This document shows, one piece after another, positions 57,448-64,000 of a stretch of DNA of 64,000 nt. The notes under the pieces are model-generated. The model saw only the letters and a list, made by a program, of their open reading frames with translations, was not told the DNA's origin and searched no databases. Position 1 is the stretch's first letter; every line of letters begins with the position of its first letter. Both the position numbers and the translations under genes were made by a program. The DNA comes from Tipula vernalis (lineage: Eukaryota; Arthropoda; Insecta; Diptera; Tipulidae), in NCBI GenBank assembly GCA_958295665.1, contig OY282559.1, positions 270,580,347 through 270,644,346 on the forward strand, given 5' to 3'.

Positions 57448-57959
57448 TAGAAAAATTTGAGTCGCACGAGTCATGAGGTGAGGTGAGCCGCTCGGTAAGG
57501 TGAGCATCATATTAGAAGTATTAATGATCCTCACCTAAAGTGACATTTACTACTGGCCATCTATAAGTTTTCTTACCGCCGCAGCCCTTAGTGCTTTCCA
57601 TTCCCGTCTTGGATAATTAACTTTTACTCTAATTCCGCACCATGTCAATTACTTGCACCTCATAATCAATCAGGTTCATATATGATAATTAATATGCGCT
57701 CAATATAAATGTTAAAGTATATACAAAGTTAATTTTAAGCAAATAAATTCTGTGTAATATACAAAAAAAGACAAAGATGCATTACAAACTAACTCAACAT
57801 TTGACCATAACAAGATTTGACCATAAAAGAACAAATTCCAATGAAAGAATTAAAACCTTAATTCAACAGGGTTTTCCCAGGTTCAACAAACATAAAGCGC
57901 CATTCCATATCATTATGTATATGAGATTCAAAAAGACTCAAGTTAATGAAATCGTGTAA
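57448..57959. other. Unassigned stretch
   Basis: No recognised domain in ORF 57777-57959. A GGTGAG-rich patch is near 57475-57500. Confidence 0.35.
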
Positions 57960-59110
57960 AAAAATTGCCAAAAATTTTGTTGATCCAAAAACCAATTTTA
58001 TTGAGGTTTTGAAAGTCCACGAGTCTGAAAAGCAACAAAAAAATATAAAGGACTGAAACCTCATGAGGTGACCAGAACGTCGGTCAATTCAACTCCTAAA
58101 TCAATCCCTAACTGAACCTCTCAAGCCAATCTTCAGCTTAACCGCCAACCCATCCTTCAACTCAATCACCAAACCAAGCCAAATTAGTTTTCAAATCAAC
58201 TCTTAACCTAACCCCAAATCAACCCTTAAATAATTCCCCAACCGAGCAACTCACTCAACCCCAATGTAAGCTAACTAAACCCTATCTCAACTTTAGTTCG
58301 AACGAAATCTCAACCGTTTGCTCAACTCGACACTAATGGTCAACCGATCATACCATAATAGCAGCGTACAATCATAACCTTAAGCAATCATTCCATCATA
58401 CCATTATTCTATTATACCATCATGACTCTATATTATTAAACCATTATACAATCATAATAACGTACCATAGTAACGCCGAACCATCACATCATGATACCAT
58501 CATACAATGGTTAGATAGTATATCTTACCATCAATATACCAATCATTTATAACATCATAAACATCGAACCATTGTATCATCCATATATTGAGACTATTAT
58601 ACTGTCCGGCCATTATATCACCATACCATTTAACAGTTATATCATTGTACCGTCACACCATCATTCTAGAGTAAACACCATCATTCCATTATATCATCAT
58701 AATAACACACAATCATATATGCCATCTTACCAAGATACTATCATACCATCATACCATTATACCATCGTATACCATCACACCATCATACCATCTTACCACT
58801 ATATCATCATACCACTATATCATCGTACTGTCGTACCATTATACCATCCTATCATCATACGATCATTCCATTCCTACCAGCATACAGGTTTTACACCTCA
58901 AATTGAACCTTTAACATTGCAAATTGAACCTTTCGCATTTCAGATTGAACCTTTAGCAAATTATATGAGTGGTTAATTAAGATGATTATTCCTTAACTGA
59001 TTATTATGACCTGTGCGTTGGAAATAGATTTCTAAAATGATTTTTAGATGAAGTTCTGGAATATGGTCAATTAGGATGAAATTTAGAAAATATAGTGTGT
59101 GGTGGGCACG
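57960..59110. repeat. Composite minisatellite locus 2
   Basis: Module TTGATCCAAAAACCAATTTT with CCACGAGTCTGAAAAGC (57975-58044) matches 41962-42030 in the same orientation. Next come a C-rich (CAACTC/AACCC)n region (58085-58320) and an (ACCATCAT)n region (about 58320-58880), both reverse complements of the types in locus 1. Then AGATTGAACCTTT repeats (58900-58960) and a GTTCTGGAATATGGTCAATT block (59050) in the same orientation as locus 1. The 134-codon ORF at 58572-58976 only reflects the repeat. Confidence 0.65.
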
Positions 59111-59815
59111 CGCTGCAGTATTGAAACTACTAACGGTATTGTTTTGAGTGGAAGAACAGTAAATCCAAGTCGAAATATTGGAAAGCAAAATATTAGTTAT
59201 GTATAACAAAACAAAAAATGTACAACTCCGCTGGATGACAATCGTTTTCGTTCTGTCTTTATTTTTCTGTGTTACAATTTTTTATGGTTTTCTTTTTATT
59301 ACAATTCACAATTAAATACATCAATAGACCAGTACACGGAATATCCGATAGGATACCATAAACTGGTTGCAACCAATAAAAACTATGTCTTTTATTTAGC
59401 TTGAATGTACCATATAGTCTATAGAATATTAAAGCTAAGCTACTCGTATCTTATTCAATTGTCCATTAAATTGTATCTGATTTTTTTTACAACTGATGAA
59501 ATATGGGCGGGATGATCTTGGATTTGTTTGAGCGTGAATCTCCATCTGTATTAAGTAATCGGCATTTCCTCCGAAAACTGGGAATGTATGATGTGGAATT
59601 ACATATAAAAATAATAATAATGATCTCCTTATGGTTCCTAGGTATTGAAAGAGAAATTATATTAAGTATATTTATAAAATAAATGAAATTGGTTTTTAAA
59701 TAATTTGATTGCTGTGTGAAACTTCACCCGTTTCAACTGGAAGTTTAACCAATTTGGTAACAGGTCGCTTCAATATGGCTTGTCTGGTTTTGACGGTGAC
59801 AACGCGAACCATTTC
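59111..59815. other. AT-rich stretch downstream of the CR1-like element
   Basis: No ORF or repeat recognised. Confidence 0.4.
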
Positions 59816-59896
59816 GTCTTTTTAATAGTAATAGTAATATTTTATTAAAATGTTAAATAAGCCGAAGCTTTTGAAAAACAATCATATTTACAAATA

Positions 59897-62692
59897 TTAT
59901 CGATGTTCAGTTATCAATTTAAACAGACCCTTTTTAAATAAGCCTAGAGAGCTGATGAATTTTAGCTCCAAAGGCAAGCTGTTCCAGGTGATAATTGCAT
60001 TTATCAATGCTGAATTATTCCTAACATTAGTTCTGTTAACAGGCAAGTTAACATTCTTTGTGCGCAGTGACTGGGAAAAATTTAATTTTTCATGCAAATA
60101 CAATGGCATGCCTGAATTAACTATACGAAACATAAAAACGGCAGTCCTATAGCAGTAAAATTGAAACAAGTCGCATCCAAGAATTATATCTTTATACTCA
60201 GAGATATGATCAAACTTTCTAAGATCATACATATATCGAGTACAATTATTAAATGTAACTTCAAGTATACGTCTTGAGGAACTATCACATTTGTTATAAA
60301 TTACATCACAATAGCTGAAAATGGGTACAACCAAGCTTTTAATTAAATAAATTCTTAAGTTAACAGAGCAAAACTTTTTTATCAACCTAAGCGTGTACAA
60401 GCTATAATTAATACGCTGGCACAAGGAGCGCACATGGTCGTTCCAAGTAAGATTTGAGTTCAGTATAAGCCCTAAATTGTTTAATGTTGGAACGAATGAG
60501 ATGATATCACTGTCCAAATAAAGCACAGGTCTAATATTAAAAGAAGTATTTCTAGAAAGAAACAATGCTTTACTTTTACCTGGATTAATTGAAAGTGAAT
60601 TATTCTTGGCCCATAAAGAAATATTTCTAAGGTCAGAATTAAGTCGCAAAACAATTTCATTCAATTCTGATAAGTTACCACCAATATACAGTTGCAAATC
60701 GTCGGCATACAGATGAAACCGACAATTTAGGATTCGCCATGATAGATCATTTATATAAATAGAAAATAATAAAGGACCCAATATGGATCCCCGAGGCACT
60801 CCAGCAAGTATCCCCGCAATACAAGAATGATCATCACCACACCTCACAAACTGCTTACGATTACATAAATACGAATGCATCAACATAATAGCAGAATTGG
60901 AAAACTTATAATACAAATATAGCTTCTGTAACAACTGGATATGATTAACACAATCAAATGCCTTAGAAAAATCCAAGAGCACCAAAATAGCCATCGAATT
61001 TCTACTGTCTAAGGTAGACGACAGATCATCAACAATATGTACAAGGGCTGTAGTAGTGCTACAGCCGGATTTGTACCCGGATTGATATTTACAAAGAAAA
61101 TCAAATTTATTAAGGTGCTCCTGGATCTGCAATTGCATAACTTTTTCCAAGACCTTAGATAGAGCAGACAAAATACTAATTGGACGTATATCACCAATAC
61201 CAGAAATAACATCCTTTTTAGGTAGTGGTGTGATAGAAGCTATCTTCCATAAATCAGGAAACATAGACTTTGTCAAACATTGATTTATAATGAATGTTAT
61301 AAGAGGCAGGAACAGATCAATAAATAATTTTAGTACCTTGAAGTCTACCATATCATAAGCTTTCGAATCTGATTTAATTGCACGAATCGCATTCAACACT
61401 ATAAGTTCATCAACGCAATCAAATACAAAGGCATCATTTTCAGAACTAGAGAAATCAATATCAGGTAAAGGCAAAACCCCAGTAGAATCACAAATATTAC
61501 AAATCCCAGACAAGATTTGTTCCGCAGAAAATTCAATGGCTGCATCGCCTGTAGAGCTTGAAACACCTAGTTTTTTTTAAATTATTCCACGTTGTCTTAG
61601 AGTTATGAGCATTCTCAAAATAAAATTTTTGTTTAGCTTGATTGATGCCTTTAACAGTTTTATTCCTAAAAAATTTAAAAGCTGTCAAATCAGCATCCAA
61701 CCCATACAATTTATATTTTTTATGAGCCAAATCCCTATATTTCATTAAATTTAATATATATGAATTTAACCACGGTGCAGTAGGGCATTTATTAATGATA
61801 CTTTTCCGGGGTACACAAGCTAAATCTAAATGTAAGAAATTGGAATTAAATATATCAAGGATGTCATTCACATCGGAATAGTTGTACATATTAAACCAAT
61901 CTAACGAAAAGAAATTATTTACAAAATGCTCGTGATTGATAGCTTTATAATCAGGAACAACAGTATAAGAAATTTGATCCCTAGTACGAGAAAACTTATA
62001 AGATGCAAAAATCAAATCATGATCAGAAATAGCAGAAACAGCAGCCTGGCCAAATGAAATAATATTATGTCTATCAGGTACGTACAAATTATCAGATCCA
62101 AAAGACTGTTGATCCTAGTGGGTCTATAAGGTAAATAACATAAATTATGCAAATTCAAACACGCTTCTAGTTGATTATTAACCATCATATTGAAGTTAAA
62201 ATCACCACAGCAGAAAATCTTTTCATAGCTTATTAGGTATTCAGCAAAAATTGTTTGTAAACTGTTAATATCATTACTACAAGCAGGAGGTGGGTTGTAA
62301 ATAACCAAAATTAAAATTTTACCAAAACTCCCAGTAAGTTCAGATGCTAGATATTCTACTTTACCCAAAGAACCAGAGAATATTTTTTTAACCTTAAAAG
62401 TGGCCCTAAAATAAAGACCAACTCCACCTCAATTATTATTTATTCGATCAGATCGTAGCAGTTTATAATTATTAATTTGAAGCGACTTGTTAGAAATCTT
62501 ACTACTAAGCAAAGTCTCAGTCAAGGCAAGAATATCAAATTGATATGTTTGTAAAATAATAGCTATGTCATCAAAATGTTTTACCAAGCTGCGCACATTC
62601 AAATGACCAAACTTTAAACAAGAATTGTTATGTACCTGCAAATTATCACCTGGAACAGCTTGATTAGCTTCATCGATTGAGCCTGTATACAT
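59897..62692 (-). pseudogene. CR1-like LINE ORF2: endonuclease and RT, three breaks
   Basis: Starts with ATG at 62692. Endonuclease blocks: FGHLNVRSLVKHFDD, LALTETLLSS, an in-frame TGA at 62429-62431, then VIYNPPPACSND, CCGDFNFNMM, and after a frameshift near 62090 AVSAISDHDLIFASY. Another frameshift near 61530 leads into an uninterrupted 538-codon RT ORF (61513-59897) with RPISILSALSKVLEKVM, DFSKAFDCVNH, a GVPRGSILGPLLF box (Arg where Gln is usual) and an intact Y-A-D-D (60698-60709). The C-terminus ends normally. Confidence 0.88.
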
Positions 62693-62721
62693 ATTATAAT
62701 TATGTAAAAAAATGTTGTCAT

Positions 62722-63690
62722 CTAAACAAGTGGTGTGTCGATTACAGCTGGTATCCGAAATTTCACACGTGGAGTTAGAGATGCCCGAAAATTTTTTTTG
62801 TCAAATTTTCTAACCAAAATACCAATTGGCCAAGTAGCAGGATCCAGAGCCTTACCACGCAATTCTTCCTTAAACCCCAATTTGAAGCACACATATTCCA
62901 AATCATTCAGATTGTGATTCTTTGGGACTAATTTAGAAATTTTACAGTTATCTGTATCTAAACAAGTTTTTGCCATAGCCAGGATGTCGTCCTCAGGAGT
63001 ATTAGAAGCAAATCTTGAAATATGTATCCAAAACATTGGAGTAACCGTTTGTATACCAAAATTATTCGGAACATTTTTAGTACCACAAATAGATTTAGTG
63101 ACTACGCGCTGTGGAGTTTTAACTCCAACTTCACTAGCATTCATACATTTGCTTGGTTGATCCGGAGCACCACTGTGGGAAGCTGCAACAGGCACAACTA
63201 CAGGATTTTTTACCACTTCAGCAAATGTCGTACAAGAAGCACCTAAATTAGTAGTACTGGAAAATACTGGATTTTGATCGTCGTCATTAGTTAAAGGCGA
63301 TGTAACCACAGCTAAATCTTCATTCACACCTACAGAGGAATTTAAAGGCATAGATGTAATAACATTAGTTGATCTCAACTGAGGTAAACAATCCAAAATC
63401 ATGCCGATCTTTTGTTTAAGCGAGGAAACTTCATCAAGCAACTTTTCAATGAAGGAATGCTGAGCATTATCATCACTCAAATTATGTTTAATTAATTTAA
63501 GAAATGCTTTATTTCTTAAAAGGTCACGGCAATCGCAGCAGAACCACATGATATTTGGGCATTTCAAAGTTAGATTATATGCAACACGATCAACCTCAGC
63601 GCATCCATAGTGGAAAGTGTTACTATAAAATCCAGAGCAGCTAATCATTTGATTATTAGTAAACGCCAAGCTGCATTTACCGCATTCCAT
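62722..63690 (-). CDS. CR1-like LINE ORF1 with N-terminal PHD-like finger
   Basis: A 322-codon uninterrupted ORF starting at a true ATG. Residues 3-55 have the pattern C-x2-C...C...H-x2-C...C...C-x2-C (MECGKCSLAF, FHYGCAEVDR, MWFCCDCRD). A Ser/Thr/Val-rich linker follows (about 105-190) and a C-terminal domain (about 215-310, MFWIHISRFASNTPEDDILA, VCFKLGFKEELR) resembling the RNA-binding domain of Jockey/CR1 ORF1 proteins. It lies 29 bp upstream of ORF2. Unlike ORF2, it has no visible break. Confidence 0.8.
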   Translation of the reverse strand: MECGKCSLAFTNNQMISCSGFYSNTFHYGCAEVDRVAYNLTLKCPNIMWFCCDCRDLLRNKAFLKLIKHNLSDDNAQHSFIEKLLDEVSSLKQKIGMILDCLPQLRSTNVITSMPLNSSVGVNEDLAVVTSPLTNDDDQNPVFSSTTNLGASCTTFAEVVKNPVVVPVAASHSGAPDQPSKCMNASEVGVKTPQRVVTKSICGTKNVPNNFGIQTVTPMFWIHISRFASNTPEDDILAMAKTCLDTDNCKISKLVPKNHNLNDLEYVCFKLGFKEELRGKALDPATWPIGILVRKFDKKNFRASLTPRVKFRIPAVIDTPLV

Positions 63691-64000
63691 ATTATGATAT
63701 TAACACAATAACAGAACAAGAGAAAGAAATAGAAATGGCAATGTCAAATTAATATTTACACTATTGTCAAATTAATATTTACACTGTTTAAAAACTTATT
63801 CACCAAACACTAATATTTACACAACACATAGTACATAGTTAATAATATTAAATATTAAATTATAATATTTATTTCACAAAATCGAATTCAAATTATTTTT
63901 TAAAATTTTCAAATCAGAGAAAAATAAACAAACGTCTGATCACTTGGAAAACTCGAAACATGTGTACATTTATAATTCGGCCCAGTGGCCATTGAAATGG

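Larger units (their letters stand above)
59820..64000 (-). mobile_element. CR1-like LINE, nearly complete, antisense
   Basis: On the minus strand: a 5' region (63691 to the window edge or just before), ORF1 (63690-62722), ORF2 (62692-59897), a short 3' UTR and a tail built of ATTACT/ATTACTATT repeats (59822-59850). A short tandem duplication (GTCAAATTAATATTTACACT, near 63744 and 63765) sits in the 5' region. Endonuclease, RT and ORF1 finger are all recognisable, so this is the best-preserved LINE in the window. Confidence 0.85.

Noticed and set aside
58572..58976. 134-codon ORF rich in His, Tyr and Ile
   Set aside because: It is the translation of the (ACCATCAT)n-type minisatellite.

Overview
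The window looks like repeat-dense, AT-rich heterochromatin-like DNA from an insect, most likely a fly (Diptera). The pointers are a near full-length insect errantivirus-type LTR retrotransposon primed by a tRNA-Ser-like site, a Mag-type gypsy copy, BEL/Pao, Jockey, CR1, LOA and R1-clade retroelements, and interspersed elements carrying GTCT/GACA stutter of the DINE-1/mini-me kind. I recognise no conserved single-copy host gene. Four short open stretches (9.8, 10.4, 10.9-11.3 and 57.2 kb) could be host exons and are given at low confidence.

Layout. 0-5.5 kb: a ~168-bp repeat interrupted by a 263-bp MITE, then a nest: the 3' end of a retroposon with a (TCAA)n tail holds a 4.1-kb inverted-repeat element with a 9-bp target duplication, which holds (AC)n DNA, which holds two broken R1-clade retrotransposons. 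5.5-12.8 kb: AT-rich DNA with a relic RT, two nested DINE-1-like elements, a 0.8-kb TA-flanked MITE, orphan ORFs and a 5'-truncated Jockey copy with a 10-bp target duplication. 12.8-17.8 kb: an inverted-repeat MITE, then a large foldback-like block with a 164-bp satellite array on one side, an inverted array of the same satellite on the other, and a tRNA-derived SINE between. 19.2-23.6 kb: a Mag-type gypsy element with 225-bp LTRs, a 1.1-kb (CAGACTGA)n element inserted behind its 5' LTR and a large pol deletion.

24.6-32.4 kb: an errantivirus-type element with both LTRs, TGGA target duplication, gag, pol and env; the LTRs are nearly identical but the ORFs carry many breaks. 34.4-36.9 kb: a 177-bp satellite with a 686-bp higher-order period. 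37.3-41.5 kb: decayed gypsy, LINE-like and BEL/Pao pol remnants. 41.9-43.1 kb and 58.0-59.1 kb: two related composite minisatellite loci with some modules inverted. 43.5-44.1 kb: a 629-bp retroposon with a 24-bp target duplication. 44.3-50.2 kb: a CR1-like LINE split by a 2.6-kb insertion that looks like a solo LTR. 50.2-54.6 kb: an antisense LOA-clade LINE with RNase H. 59.8-64 kb: a nearly complete antisense CR1-like LINE.

Nothing here acts as an operon; the parts are related by nesting. Several paralogous 'empty sites' inside the window let the order of insertions be read directly.
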